A DNA stretch of 64,000 nucleotides, taken from assembly GCA_020633335.1 (NCBI GenBank), contig JACKDU010000005.1:62001-126000 (forward strand), written 5' to 3'. Source of the stretch: Myxococcales bacterium. Its GTDB lineage: Bacteria > Myxococcota_A > Polyangia > Nannocystales > Nannocystaceae. Every line of letters begins with the position of its first letter. The stretch's first letter is position 1. The notes beneath the pieces were generated by a model, which saw nothing but the letters and a program-made list of their open reading frames with translations, searched no databases and was not told the origin of the DNA. This document shows, one piece after another, positions 1-8,586 of the stretch. Made by a program: the position numbers and the translations under genes.

Positions 1-497
1 CGGGAGAACGCGCCGCGGAGGGCGATCGACGGGATCGGCAGGTGGTGGAAGCCCTCGTGGAGGGCGACCTTGCCGTAGCCGCCGAAGGTCCACATCCGGC
101 TGTCGAAGAGGTGGGTCGCGCCAGCGCCGACCTCGATGCCCGGCCAGAGGCCCTTGCGGCCCATGATCTGCATCGTCGACGCGGCCTTGTTGATCCCACG
201 ACCGTCAGTGGCGTCGGTCCAGAACTGGGCGCCCTTGCTGATCGTGTTGATGCTGAAGTCGCCGGACACCGCGAAGCCGCTGAGGCCGAGGGTGTCGGCG
301 CTGTCGACCGGCTTGGGGGCCATCAATACGCCGAGCTCGGAGGCCACCGAGCGGAACGCAGCATCGTCGCCGACTGGCACCCCGCCCGAGACCGACCCGA
401 GCCGAGAGAGGTTCAGATCGTAGGTACCCGCCATCGCCTCTTGCGACGACAGGCCGGCGGCCACTAGGGCAAACGAGAAGAGGAACCGTCTGGGCAT
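1..497 (-). CDS. Exported protein, N-terminal part (runs off the left edge)
   Basis: An open minus-strand frame starts at ATG 497-495 and leaves the window without a stop (165 codons seen). The first ~23 residues form a signal peptide (MPRRFLFSFALVAAGLSSQEAMA) ending in AMA, so signal peptidase I cleavage and export are expected. The mature part alternates polar and hydrophobic residues and is Gly-rich (for example TFGGYGKVALHEG), which would suit an outer-membrane beta-barrel or secreted beta protein. No family is recognised. Third codon positions are almost all G/C, and a consensus-like promoter lies just upstream. The 3' end is outside the window, so the function and full length are open. 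Confidence 0.75.
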   Translation of the reverse strand, partial: MPRRFLFSFALVAAGLSSQEAMAGTYDLNLSRLGSVSGGVPVGDDAAFRSVASELGVLMAPKPVDSADTLGLSGFAVSGDFSINTISKGAQFWTDATDGRGINKAASTMQIMGRKGLWPGIEVGAGATHLFDSRMWTFGGYGKVALHEGFHHLPIPSIALRGAFS

Positions 498-526
498 GCG
501 AAGCTCCGGAGATCAGCGGTCGGCGG

Positions 527-556
527 AGCGTAGCTTGCGCCAGACTTGCGTGTCAA
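527..556 (-). promoter_or_regulatory. Sigma-70-type promoter for the left-edge gene
   Basis: On the minus strand TTGACA (556-551) is followed after 18 bp by TACGCT (532-527), a near-perfect housekeeping -35/-10 pair. It leaves a short leader of roughly 20-25 nt before ATG 497. It is the best -35 match in the window. Confidence 0.7.
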
Positions 557-864
557 GGTTCGCGCTCTGGGCTGGAAGTGGCGAAGAGGCCGGGTTAAAG
601 GCGCACAAAAGCCCTTTCCAGGGTGCTACTGGGGGGCCACGGAGGGTCGCCTCTGCGCCCTTGCGGCGGGGTCTCGGTCGGCGCGCGGGGGCGCGGGGGA
701 GGGGGATCCCAGGCGATCTGCGGCGGCGCGTCGACGCGCACCTTTGGCGCCGTGACGCGGTGAGATCACCGAGTGGGAGGCGCGCGGGGCCGGCCGGTGG
801 CCGCGGCGATGGTCGCTTGTGCAACGTTTTTCGGGGCGGGGGGCGCCCCGGGTGCGCGTCTCGA

Positions 865-894
865 TTGACCGTCTGCGGGGGCCGCTGCTAGCTT
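865..894 (+). promoter_or_regulatory. Sigma-70-type promoter for the permease pair
   Basis: TTGACC (865-870), an 18-bp spacer and TAGCTT (889-894) precede ATG 914 by 19 nt. The hexamer TAGCTT recurs before the VOC gene at 8091. Confidence 0.6.
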
Positions 895-913
895 GCGCCG
901 GCCCAGCGCGCCG

Positions 914-2740
914 ATGCCGAGCCCAGCCGAGTCGCCTCTGCGACCCCGAACGACCGGAGAGCGTCTGCGTGGCGGTCTCCTCCTCCTCCTCTGGTTGCTG
1001 GTCGGGGCGAGTGCGCTCTATGCGGTAGACGATCCCCTCGCCCAAAAAGTGGCGATCGTCGGGCCGATCGCCCTGGCGATCCTCTTGGGGCGCTGGCTCC
1101 TCAGCGGGGTGCTCGGCTACGAGAGCCTGGTCGGCCTCCGGATCATCCGGCGCGAAGCCGTCCCCCGCCGGGCGCGCCTCGCCTTCCTCGCCTGCGTCCT
1201 GGTCGTCGTCTTCGGCCTCGCCGCCCTCACCCTCGGCTACCAGAGCCTGGCCCTGGTGATCGCGGTGGCGATCGCCGCCTTCCTCGGCGTCCTCCTCTTC
1301 CTGGTCCAGTACGCGTCGATCTTCGGGACCACCAGCATCATCGGCGTGGTCCTCGGGGTGGCCGCGCTGATCGTCGTCCAGTCGGTCGCCACCGGCTTCC
1401 AGCACGAGTTCGAGCGCCGGGTGCTCGGGGTCTACGCCCACATCAACGTCACCCGCACCTTCGGGATGGCCGAGTACCGCCGCTTTGAGCGCTACCTCCG
1501 GGATCTCCCCGGGGTCCAGGGGGCGAGCCCCTTCGTCTACTACGCGATGATGCTCGCCCCCTACGACCCGACCGGCAGCCGGACCGATGAGCTGCGGCTG
1601 GCGAGCGTCCTGGTCAAGGGGATCGAGCCGGAGAACGCGGCCGAGGTGATCGATCTCCCGGCCCACCTCGAGCGCGGGAGCGGGCGAGCGATCCCCCTCG
1701 ACGCGCTGGTCTCCGACTTCGAGCTGATGCCGGTGCGCGATCGCGACGACGATCAGCTCCCGGAGGTGATCGCCGAGACCCCCGATCCCCGGGGCCCGGG
1801 CTGGTACGAGGCCGCGATCGAGCGCTACGACGCGCTCCCGGCCTACCGCAAGCGGGTGACCGCGGCCGACTTCGACGGCGACGACGAGGACGACGAGTGG
1901 CCGGAGGTCGAGGTCCCCGAGGGCGAGAGCCGCTTCGACGCGAGCGCGCTGCCGACCGTCTTTGTCGGCGCGACCTTGTCGCGCGACCTCGGCCTCGACG
2001 AGGGATCGCTGGTGATGGTCGTCGATCCAGGGTCGACCTTCGATCACTCGGAGGAGCCGCAGTTCCAGTACTACCGGGTCGCCGGGGTCTTCCAGGCCGG
2101 CTTCCAGGAGTACGACTCGCGGCTGATCTACGTCCACATCAAGGAGCTCCAGCGCTTCAAGTACCGGGGCAAGGACATCGTCTCGGGGATCGATCTCCGG
2201 CTCACCAAGCCCGACCTCGCGCCCCAGGTCGGCGCGGCGATCCGGGCGGTGCTGCCGGGGCGCGAGTACTCGGTGCTCGAGTGGCACCTCCTCAACGAGA
2301 AGCTCTTCCAGTCGATCCGCTTCCAGAAGAACATCATCACCGTGATCCTGTCGCTGGTGATCACGGTGGCGACCTTCAACGTCCTCTCGGCGCTCTGGAC
2401 GATGGTCGTGCGGCGGAACGCCGAGGTCGCGATCCTGATGTCGATGGGGGCGACCGGCCCGCAGATCGCCCGGATCTTCCAGGTCACCGGGATGATCATC
2501 GGCCTCGCGGGCTCGCTCGCCGGGGTCTTGTTCGGGCTCGTGCTCTGCTGGCTGGTCGAGCTCTACGGCTACACCCTCGACCCCGAGGTCTACTTCATCG
2601 AGGAGCTGCCGGTCGAGATCAGCCTGAGCCAGATCGTCTGGATCCTCGGGATGACCCTGGCGATCTGCTTCGTCGCCACCCTGCCGCCCTCGCTCCGCGC
2701 CGCCCGCTTGCGGCCGGTCGAGGGGCTGCGCTACGAGTGA
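914..2740 (+). CDS. FtsX/LolCE-type ABC transporter permease (long form)
   Basis: This 608-residue inner-membrane protein is built like the MacB/LolC/LolE permeases that extract lipoproteins or other envelope substrates. Start ATG 914 is preferred to the in-frame TTG at 893, because that TTG overlaps the -10 box. The first ~140 residues hold about four hydrophobic segments, more than LolC normally has. A MacB-like periplasmic domain follows, containing an unusual acidic stretch (DFDGDDEDDEWPEVEV) near residues 320-340. The last ~130 residues carry the three FtsX transmembrane helices, including the typical region after MVVRRNAEVAILMSMGAT, a LolC/E signature. A second permease starts 4 nt after the stop, so the two probably form a heterodimer. 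No LolD-like ATPase is encoded nearby. Confidence 0.85.
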   Translation: MPSPAESPLRPRTTGERLRGGLLLLLWLLVGASALYAVDDPLAQKVAIVGPIALAILLGRWLLSGVLGYESLVGLRIIRREAVPRRARLAFLACVLVVVFGLAALTLGYQSLALVIAVAIAAFLGVLLFLVQYASIFGTTSIIGVVLGVAALIVVQSVATGFQHEFERRVLGVYAHINVTRTFGMAEYRRFERYLRDLPGVQGASPFVYYAMMLAPYDPTGSRTDELRLASVLVKGIEPENAAEVIDLPAHLERGSGRAIPLDALVSDFELMPVRDRDDDQLPEVIAETPDPRGPGWYEAAIERYDALPAYRKRVTAADFDGDDEDDEWPEVEVPEGESRFDASALPTVFVGATLSRDLGLDEGSLVMVVDPGSTFDHSEEPQFQYYRVAGVFQAGFQEYDSRLIYVHIKELQRFKYRGKDIVSGIDLRLTKPDLAPQVGAAIRAVLPGREYSVLEWHLLNEKLFQSIRFQKNIITVILSLVITVATFNVLSALWTMVVRRNAEVAILMSMGATGPQIARIFQVTGMIIGLAGSLAGVLFGLVLCWLVELYGYTLDPEVYFIEELPVEISLSQIVWILGMTLAICFVATLPPSLRAARLRPVEGLRYE

Positions 2741-2744
2741 GCCG

Positions 2745-4193
2745 ATGAGCCGAGGGGGGCGGAGCCAGCGATCTCGCCTGGCGCTGGTGACCCTGGTCGC
2801 CAGCCGCTTCCTCCTCCGCGAGACCCGGGCGAGCGCGACGACGCTGCGGGTGCTCTACGGCGCGCTCGCGGTGACGGCGATCGCGGTGATCGCCACCCTC
2901 GCGGGGGTCGGCGCGCTCGCGGTCCCGGTGATCGCGGTCCTCGCCTCGCTGGTCGCGCTCGGGATGGTCTGCGTGCGGACGCTGATGCCGGCGGTCGCGG
3001 TCGCGGTCTTCGGGATGGCGCTCGGCTGCGCGGCCCTGACGACGGTGCTCGCGGTCACCTCGGGCTTCGAGGACGAGCTGACGATCCGCCTCACGCGGAT
3101 GAACGGGCACGTCCTCCTGACCAAGTACGGCCTCGGCTTCACCGAGTACCCCGAGCTCAGCGCGCGCTGGCGGCGGGACCCGCGGGTGGTCGCGGCCTCG
3201 CCCTTCGCCTTCGCGATGGCCGCGCTGGTGCCGGTGCGCGAGCAGGAGGCCGAGGCCGACGCGCCGCCGGGGCAGGGCCCGGCGATCGTCGTCGCCAAGG
3301 GGATCGACCCGGAGGCGGCGGCGGGGATGGCCGGGCTCCGGGCGCTGATGCGCTCCGGCGATCTCGCCGCGCTGCGCCCCGGCGACACCCACTACCTCCC
3401 GGGGATCGCCCTCGGCCACCGCCTCGCCGCCCGCCTCAAGGTCGTCCCCGGCGATCGGGTCTCGCTGGTGCTGCCGGCCGAGCTCGACGGCACCCAGGAC
3501 GCGGTGACCCGGCCGCCCCGGCACGCGACCTTCGAGCTCCTCGATCTGATCGACACGGGGGTCACCGAGCTCGACACCGGCCTCGCGCTGGTCCACCTCA
3601 GCGCCGGTCAGGCGCTCTTCTTCGCCAAGGCGCGGGTGACCGGGATCGAGTTCGAGCTCGACGACCCCGACGACGCGCCGGCCTTCGCACATGACCTTGA
3701 GGCCAGCTTGCCCTCGGCGTTCCGGGCGACGAGCTGGCAGCAGCAGAGCGACGAGTCCCTCCAGGGGCTCCGGCAGATCCGCGGGGTGATCTCGCTGATC
3801 ATCGGCCTCCTCGAGGTGGTCGCGGCGACCGCCCTGGTGGCGAGCTTGCTCCTCTTGATCCGCCGCAAGCAGGGGGCGATCGCCGCGCTGATGTCACTGG
3901 GCTCGGAGGCCCGCCTGATCTTCTGGGTCTTCGAGGCGATCGGCGGCCTCGCGGGGATCGTCGGCGCGCTCCTCGGGGTCGCGCTCGGGGCGTCCTACGC
4001 CGGGCTCATCGCCGCCTTCCGCTACCCGCTCCAGGACGACGTCTACCCGATCGATCACCTGCCGGTTTCGCTCGGCTTCTGGGATCTCCTGGGGCCGGCG
4101 ATCGCCGCGGTGACGATCTGCGCGTTGGTCAGCGGCCCGGTCGCGGTCGCGGCCGCGAAGGTGCCGGTGCTCCGCGGGCTCGGGCGGGGCTAG
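2745..4193 (+). CDS. FtsX/LolCE-type ABC transporter permease (second subunit)
   Basis: This 482-residue partner of the preceding permease starts at ATG 2745, 4 nt after its stop, so it should be co-transcribed and possibly translationally coupled. After a short cytoplasmic start it has two to three N-terminal hydrophobic segments (residues ~40-110) and the motif ALTTVLAVTSGFEDEL typical of LolC/E entry regions. A periplasmic domain covers ~120-340, and FtsX-like helices follow from ~345, with RRKQGAIAALMSLGSE as the conserved cytoplasmic loop. The stop codon lies in a CTAG shared with the stop of the opposing gene, so the two genes overlap tail to tail by 4 bp. The substrate cannot be read from the sequence; lipoprotein sorting is the family-based guess. 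Confidence 0.85.
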   Translation: MSRGGRSQRSRLALVTLVASRFLLRETRASATTLRVLYGALAVTAIAVIATLAGVGALAVPVIAVLASLVALGMVCVRTLMPAVAVAVFGMALGCAALTTVLAVTSGFEDELTIRLTRMNGHVLLTKYGLGFTEYPELSARWRRDPRVVAASPFAFAMAALVPVREQEAEADAPPGQGPAIVVAKGIDPEAAAGMAGLRALMRSGDLAALRPGDTHYLPGIALGHRLAARLKVVPGDRVSLVLPAELDGTQDAVTRPPRHATFELLDLIDTGVTELDTGLALVHLSAGQALFFAKARVTGIEFELDDPDDAPAFAHDLEASLPSAFRATSWQQQSDESLQGLRQIRGVISLIIGLLEVVAATALVASLLLLIRRKQGAIAALMSLGSEARLIFWVFEAIGGLAGIVGALLGVALGASYAGLIAAFRYPLQDDVYPIDHLPVSLGFWDLLGPAIAAVTICALVSGPVAVAAAKVPVLRGLGRG

Positions 4194-5704
4194 TCGGGGT
4201 CGCGCTTGGTGCCCCGGAGGGCGTCCAGGATCGCTTGATAGCGGGCGATGGTCGCCTTCTCCGCCGCCGAGAGGGCGTCGCGGGCTGCGGAGGGGAGGTG
4301 AGTGATTCGTTCGAGCTCCTCGACGAGGCGCCGAAGATCGCCCCGCGAGATCCTCCGTCGGTGGGGAGGGCGCGCGCTCCCGGTCGGGTCGTCGACGACG
4401 AGGTCGCGCAGCGATCGCAGCACGTCATCACCGAGGGTCAGCGGCTCCGCTCCCAGCGCTCGGGTGTTCGCCGCGAGGACACAGGTCACGCTCGCCTCGC
4501 CCAGCGCGAATTCTGGGGGCGGCGCCCCGTGCTCGCGGATCACCCGCTGGATCGTCGGGATCCCCTGGCCCTCGGCCTGGGCGAGCTGGAGCTTGTTGAA
4601 GAAGAACGCGAGGGTCTGGTTGCGCCAGAAGGGCGACGCGCGGCCGGCGAGGAAGGCCTCGCGGTCGACCGCCGAGGGGAGCGATCCGGGCGAGATGATC
4701 TCGATGCGGTCGACGAAGACCGTGACCCGGACCGGCTCGCGGCGCTCGTAGTCGCGGTGGACGAGGGCGTTGACCACCGCCTCCTGGATCGCCTTCGCCG
4801 GGTACTTGGCGAGGTTCGGGGTCGGCGCGTCCTTGTCGAAGATCGTCTGGGTCTCGGGGCGGAGGAGATCGAGGAGGCGGGTGGTCTGGGCGACGAGATC
4901 GCCGGTGATCTCATGGCGCTCGGCGGTCGGCTCGCTGCGGTCGACCCCCGGGTAGCGGGAGAGGAGCGCGTAGGCGCCGTCGAAGAAGCGCTCGGGCTCG
5001 CGGCCGAAGAGGAGGAGCGCGAAGTTGCGGGGGCGGAGCGCGCCGCTCAGCGGCTCTTCAACCGTGAGGGGAGGGACCATCGCGTGCAGGCGCGAGCGCG
5101 GCGAGAGGTAGTCGTCGACGCTACGCGAGCGATCCCAGAGCCCCATGCGCTGGAGGTACTCGCGGAGGACCAGGAGATCGATGTCGTCGACGCCCGCCTC
5201 CGGGTTCGGGCGGCGATCCCAGGGCTCGAGCACCTGCTTGCGGACCATGAGCTCCCGGAGGAGGCCGTTGCGGGCCTCGACGGTGTCGCGGCCCGCGCGG
5301 ATGTAGTAGGTGCTCGCGTCCTTGCCGCTCGCCCTGAACGTGTGTGCGGAGCCCGTTCGCGGGATGATGAAGACCAGGATTCGCCGCTCGGGGTCGTCTG
5401 CGGGCTGCTCGTCCGTCAGGGGGACGAGCGGCGGATCGACCTTGTCCCGACAGGCGGTCATCACCCGGCCCTCGATCTCCTTGAAGCGGGCCGCGCTGAG
5501 GCCGGGGCGGAGCATCTTCTGGAAGCCGTGCTCGTCGCGGGACTCGGCGGCGCCACAGACCACGTAGCCGCCGCCGAGGTTGGCGTAGTCGTTGGCGAAG
5601 GCGACGATCGTCCGGACGACGTCGGAGACGTCGGCGACGTTCTCCTTCCACTCGACCTGCTCGCTCTCGCGGGCGGCCAGGGCGTTCAGATCGATCCGGT
5701 GCAT
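4190..5704 (-). CDS. AlbA_2 (Schlafen-like) DNA-binding / GHKL-ATPase-type regulator
   Basis: This 504-residue protein has the two-domain layout of COG2865-type proteins. An N-terminal AlbA_2 domain (about residues 15-150) carries the hallmark EQVEWKEN start and the GGGYVVCGA strand. A C-terminal RecG-associated ATPase-like domain (around 290-400) carries EAVVNALVHRDY and a VFVDRIEIISPGSLP strand. Such proteins are usually annotated as putative transcriptional regulators or ATP-binding proteins; substrates are mostly unknown. The last ~100 residues are Arg-rich and may form a helical tail. Start ATG 5704 is the most upstream sensible start and gives the AlbA_2 domain its usual position. The gene is single and convergent with the permease operon. 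Confidence 0.8.
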   Translation of the reverse strand: MHRIDLNALAARESEQVEWKENVADVSDVVRTIVAFANDYANLGGGYVVCGAAESRDEHGFQKMLRPGLSAARFKEIEGRVMTACRDKVDPPLVPLTDEQPADDPERRILVFIIPRTGSAHTFRASGKDASTYYIRAGRDTVEARNGLLRELMVRKQVLEPWDRRPNPEAGVDDIDLLVLREYLQRMGLWDRSRSVDDYLSPRSRLHAMVPPLTVEEPLSGALRPRNFALLLFGREPERFFDGAYALLSRYPGVDRSEPTAERHEITGDLVAQTTRLLDLLRPETQTIFDKDAPTPNLAKYPAKAIQEAVVNALVHRDYERREPVRVTVFVDRIEIISPGSLPSAVDREAFLAGRASPFWRNQTLAFFFNKLQLAQAEGQGIPTIQRVIREHGAPPPEFALGEASVTCVLAANTRALGAEPLTLGDDVLRSLRDLVVDDPTGSARPPHRRRISRGDLRRLVEELERITHLPSAARDALSAAEKATIARYQAILDALRGTKRDPD

Positions 5705-5761
5705 CGTCTCGAGTTCGAGCGGACGCTACCACCGATCTCGGGCAGAGCGCCCGTCTGCGCC

Positions 5762-5884
5762 TCAATTCTTGTGGGCGCAGGAGGAGGAGTGGGCGTGGTC
5801 GTCCGCCTCCGCGACCGCGGGCGGATCGGCGACGGGGGCGTCGGAGGGCAGCGGACCGCTGCCGGCGGCGGTGCCGCGGCGGCC
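5762..5884 (-). other. In-frame coding-like extension beyond the TGA of the TPR lipoprotein
   Basis: Directly after the TGA of the TPR gene (5887-5885) the same frame stays open for 40 codons to the next TGA (5764-5762). 38 of the 40 third positions are G or C, whereas the other two frames contain many A/T third positions. The predicted tail is Ser/Ala/Pro/Asp-rich and ends in a His/Cys-containing segment (DDHAHSSSCAHKN). This looks like real coding sequence, so the TGA may be recoded, a recent nonsense mutation, or a sequencing error. It has no start codon of its own. Confidence 0.45.
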
Positions 5885-6661
5885 TCAGCCCCCGGCGGCG
5901 GCGGGCTCGAGCTCGAGCATCTTCTTGCGGGCGACCGTCTCCGAGAACTCCGAGCAGCAGTCCATGCGGATGTAGGTCGACCACTCGTCGAGCGCGTGCT
6001 TGTTGTCGCCCTTGGCCTCGTAGACGAAGGCGGCGCCGGCGTGGGCCATCTTGTCGTCGGGGTTCTCGATCTGGGCCTTCATGTAGGTGTTGAGGGCCTC
6101 GTCGAGGTTGCCCTGCTCGCGCAGCGCGTCACCCAGCTCGGTGAGGACGAAGCGGGCCTTGCGATCGACCTCGGCGACCTCCCGGAGGACGGCCTCGGCC
6201 TCGGCGAACTTCTTCGACTTGTTGAGGTTCTCGCCCTGCTTGAGGCCGTAGTCGCCGTTCGACTTGTCGAGCTTGAAGGCCTCGCCGTAGGCGGCGGCGG
6301 CCCCCGCGGGGTTCTTCTGCGAGACGTGGACCGCGCCGAGGGCGGCGTGGAACTCGGCGTCGTCGCCCTTGCCGGCGATCGCCTTCTCGAGGAGCTCGCG
6401 GGCCTTGTCGTAGTTCGACTCCTCGTACATCACCCGGCCCATGCCGTAGAGCGCGTCCGGGTTGTTCGGCTCGCCGTCGAGGACGTTCTGGTAGAGGATC
6501 TTGGCGTCCGCGACCTTGCCGTCGCGGAGGCGGATCCGGGCGTTGTCGAGGTCGCGCTTGCGCTTGGCGGCGACCTCGGCCGGGTCGACCTCCGGCTCGC
6601 TCTTGCAGGCGCTCGCGGTGAACGCGAGCAGGATCGCCAACAGGTAGGGACGTAGAGCCAC
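5885..6661 (-). CDS. TPR-repeat lipoprotein
   Basis: This 258-residue protein starts at GTG 6661-6659. That start is chosen because a Shine-Dalgarno-like GGAGG sits just upstream and a lipoprotein signal peptide follows immediately (VALRPYLLAILLAFTASAC, lipid Cys at residue 19). The mature part is a run of about five tetratricopeptide repeats (for example ALYGMGRVMYEESNYDKARE and VLTELGDALREQGNLDEAL). This suggests a periplasm-facing scaffold in an envelope or assembly complex. The reading frame ends in PAAAGG-TGA but coding-like sequence continues in the same frame for 40 codons. No partner gene is adjacent, so its complex is unknown. Confidence 0.85.
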   Translation of the reverse strand: MALRPYLLAILLAFTASACKSEPEVDPAEVAAKRKRDLDNARIRLRDGKVADAKILYQNVLDGEPNNPDALYGMGRVMYEESNYDKARELLEKAIAGKGDDAEFHAALGAVHVSQKNPAGAAAAYGEAFKLDKSNGDYGLKQGENLNKSKKFAEAEAVLREVAEVDRKARFVLTELGDALREQGNLDEALNTYMKAQIENPDDKMAHAGAAFVYEAKGDNKHALDEWSTYIRMDCCSEFSETVARKKMLELEPAAAGG

Positions 6662-6756
6662 AGGATCCTCCAATGGCCTGGGTATCACGAGCGCCTGGAG
6701 AATTCCACGGCGGAGGCGGCCGCGGAGGTCCGCTGCCGCCGCGGGGGGGAACCTGG

Positions 6757-6762
6757 TAGGCT
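6757..6762 (+). promoter_or_regulatory. -10-like hexamer TAGGCT, start-proximal
   Basis: TAGGCT ends 7 nt before GTG 6770, and there is no Shine-Dalgarno. Transcription would begin at or next to the start codon. It is one of a series of such sites in the window. Confidence 0.45.
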
Positions 6763-6769
6763 CCGGGCC

Positions 6770-7954
6770 GTGAGCGAGCGGCGAGGGCAGCGCCCGGGGG
6801 CGCCGGAGCCGGGGGCGATCATGACCCGCCCCCGCGAGGCGGCGCGCGAGGAGGCCGAGGACGACGGGATTTCGTCGATCCTCCGGCGCTCGCTCAAGGA
6901 GGCGATCGCCCGCTGGGCGGTCCGCAGCCGCGCGCCGCGGCCGAGCTGGCTCCGCCCCCAGGACGAGGCCCTCCACCCCTGGGACGGCCGCCGGCACTAC
7001 GCCGAGGACTACACCTTTGTCGGGGTCCTCCGCGAGCTCGCCGTCGTCGTCCGCCTGGAGTGGCTGCCGGGGCGCGAGAGCCACCGCCTCTGGGTGATCG
7101 TCTTTGAGGAGGACGGGGTCTACGCGCTCCCGGGGAGCGGGCAGCAGATCGTCCGGGGCGCCGGCGGCGGCCTCTGGCGGGTCGGCGGCCTGACGATCGA
7201 CTGCGACGAGCCCTTCGCCCGCTGGACGATCGGCTACCGCGGCAAGCTCGATCGCCGGGGCGCCGACGGCCGCCCGCGGATCGAGGACGGCGCCGACGCG
7301 CCCGCGCTCGTCCGCGAGGAGTGCCGGATCGACCTGACCTTCCTCGCCGAGGAGCAGCCCTTCGTCCCCGGCACCGACGACGACGCCGACCTCCTCTCCC
7401 GCCACCTCGGCGACGCGAGCTGGGACGCCCGCCTCCTCCGGGGCCTGCGGCGGCGGCAGAGCCGGAGCTACGTCCAGGTCGGCGAGCTCGCGGGGACGAT
7501 CGCGATCGGCGAGCGCCTCCTGGCGATCGACGCGGCCGCGCTGCGGATGCACAGCTGGGGCGTGCGCGACTGGGGCGGGAGCGATCGCGCGCTCCACTGC
7601 TTCATCGCCGAGGGCAAGCGGCCGCGCCTCTGGGTCCACCGCGCGCGCTTCCCCTGGCTCACCCTCGAGGGGGGCTTCGTCGTCGGCCCCCAGGGGCTCG
7701 AGCCGGTCCGCGATCTCGGGGTGACGGTCGAGCGGCGACCCGCCGGGGCGCCGCGGCGGGTGGGCCTCGATCTCGAGACCAGCGACGCCCACGGGGTCGC
7801 GGTCGAGGGCGAGGCGATCTCCGAGCTCTCCCTCGACATGGACGGGCGCGGGCGCCTCGAGCTCGCGTTCATCCGGGTCGGCAAGGAGGGGGCTGGGATC
7901 TGGGTCGGTCAGCGGCGGACCTTGCCGCGGCCGGACGATCGCTCCTCCGGCTAG
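6770..7954 (+). CDS. Protein of unknown function, Trp/Gly-rich beta type
   Basis: This is a 394-residue protein of no family I recognise. It has no signal peptide or membrane helix, so it should be cytoplasmic. After a charged, Arg-rich N-terminus it carries LHPWDGRRHYAEDYTF near residues 64-80 and many alternating Trp, Gly and hydrophobic residues (LWVIVFEEDGVYALPG; MHSWGVRDWGGSDRALH). That pattern would suit a beta-barrel or lipocalin-like fold. GTG 6770 fits the start-proximal -10 hexamer; ATG 6821 (residue 18) is the alternative. It stands alone, divergent from the TPR lipoprotein. Confidence 0.7.
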   Translation: MSERRGQRPGAPEPGAIMTRPREAAREEAEDDGISSILRRSLKEAIARWAVRSRAPRPSWLRPQDEALHPWDGRRHYAEDYTFVGVLRELAVVVRLEWLPGRESHRLWVIVFEEDGVYALPGSGQQIVRGAGGGLWRVGGLTIDCDEPFARWTIGYRGKLDRRGADGRPRIEDGADAPALVREECRIDLTFLAEEQPFVPGTDDDADLLSRHLGDASWDARLLRGLRRRQSRSYVQVGELAGTIAIGERLLAIDAAALRMHSWGVRDWGGSDRALHCFIAEGKRPRLWVHRARFPWLTLEGGFVVGPQGLEPVRDLGVTVERRPAGAPRRVGLDLETSDAHGVAVEGEAISELSLDMDGRGRLELAFIRVGKEGAGIWVGQRRTLPRPDDRSSG

Positions 7955-8066
7955 TCGCGCGCTCGTCTGCGCGGCGGAGCAGAGCGCGGGCGCGGCCTGC
8001 GGAGGCGGCCCCGAAAGCGCCGAATTCCCGCCCCTACGGCCATCTGCGGCCCTTCACGCCCGGCCA

Positions 8067-8096
8067 TGGACAGGCGACGCGGCGATCGCATAGCTT
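8067..8096 (+). promoter_or_regulatory. Sigma-70-type promoter of the VOC gene, probably leaderless
   Basis: TGGACA (8067-8072), an 18-bp spacer and TAGCTT (8091-8096) end 8 nt before ATG 8105, which puts the expected transcription start at the start codon. Confidence 0.6.
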
Positions 8097-8104
8097 GCCG
8101 GCCG

Positions 8105-8527
8105 ATGACCGCCGCCGATCTCCCGCCGACCCTCGGTCTCCGCCACCTCGCGCTCTGGGTCCCGAGCGCGCGCTTTGACGCGACCGTCGCCTTCTACCGC
8201 GAGGGCATGGGGATGGCCGTCGACTGGCAGCCCGATCCCGACAACGTCTACCTCAGCTCGGGCGCCGACAACCTGGCGATCCACCGGGCCGCCCCCGAGC
8301 GGGCGGTCGATCAGGCGACCTCGCCGCTCGATCACCTCGGCTTCTGCGTGCCCTCGGCCGCCGACGTCGAGCGCTGGCATGCGCGGCTCAGCGGCGGCGC
8401 CGAGCGCTGGGGGCTCGAGTCGGTGGGGGCGCCCCGTCGCCACCGCGACGACTCGACCTCGTTCTACTTCCGCGATCCGGCGGGGCACCTCGTCCAGATC
8501 ATCCACATCCCGTCGCTCCGCCCGTAG
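8105..8527 (+). CDS. VOC-family (glyoxalase/dioxygenase-like) protein
   Basis: This 140-residue single-domain protein of the vicinal oxygen chelate superfamily has the two beta-alpha-beta-beta-beta halves typical of glyoxalase I and ring-cleaving dioxygenases. Visible marks are the opening GLRHLALWV with its metal-binding His, the central DHLGFCV, and the closing SFYFRDPAGHLVQIIH with an acid or His ligand position. Such proteins bind a divalent metal and act on small molecules; the substrate cannot be deduced. ATG 8105 is chosen over the upstream in-frame ATG 8066 because the promoter sequence lies between them. A strong shared terminator follows. Confidence 0.85.
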   Translation: MTAADLPPTLGLRHLALWVPSARFDATVAFYREGMGMAVDWQPDPDNVYLSSGADNLAIHRAAPERAVDQATSPLDHLGFCVPSAADVERWHARLSGGAERWGLESVGAPRRHRDDSTSFYFRDPAGHLVQIIHIPSLRP

Positions 8528-8540
8528 CGTCCGGTCGCGA

Positions 8541-8565
8541 CGAAGGGGCCGCGCGGGCCCCTTCG
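8541..8565. terminator. Bidirectional hairpin terminator
   Basis: CGAAGGGGCC (8541-8550) pairs perfectly with GGCCCCTTCG (8556-8565) around a 5-nt loop, between the convergent ends of the VOC gene and the following lipoprotein gene. Confidence 0.7.
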
Positions 8566-8586
8566 TTCGGAGGATCGAGCGGGAGC

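Larger units (their letters stand above)
498..913. other. Divergent intergenic region
   Basis: These 416 bp separate two divergently read genes. The ends hold the two promoters listed separately (527-556 minus, 865-894 plus). The middle (about 560-860) is GC-rich and shows no coding bias, RNA gene or convincing repeat. Confidence 0.5.

Noticed and set aside
893..913. TTG 893 as start of the first permease
   Set aside because: It overlaps the last bases of TAGCTT, the presumed -10 box; ATG 914 is in frame.
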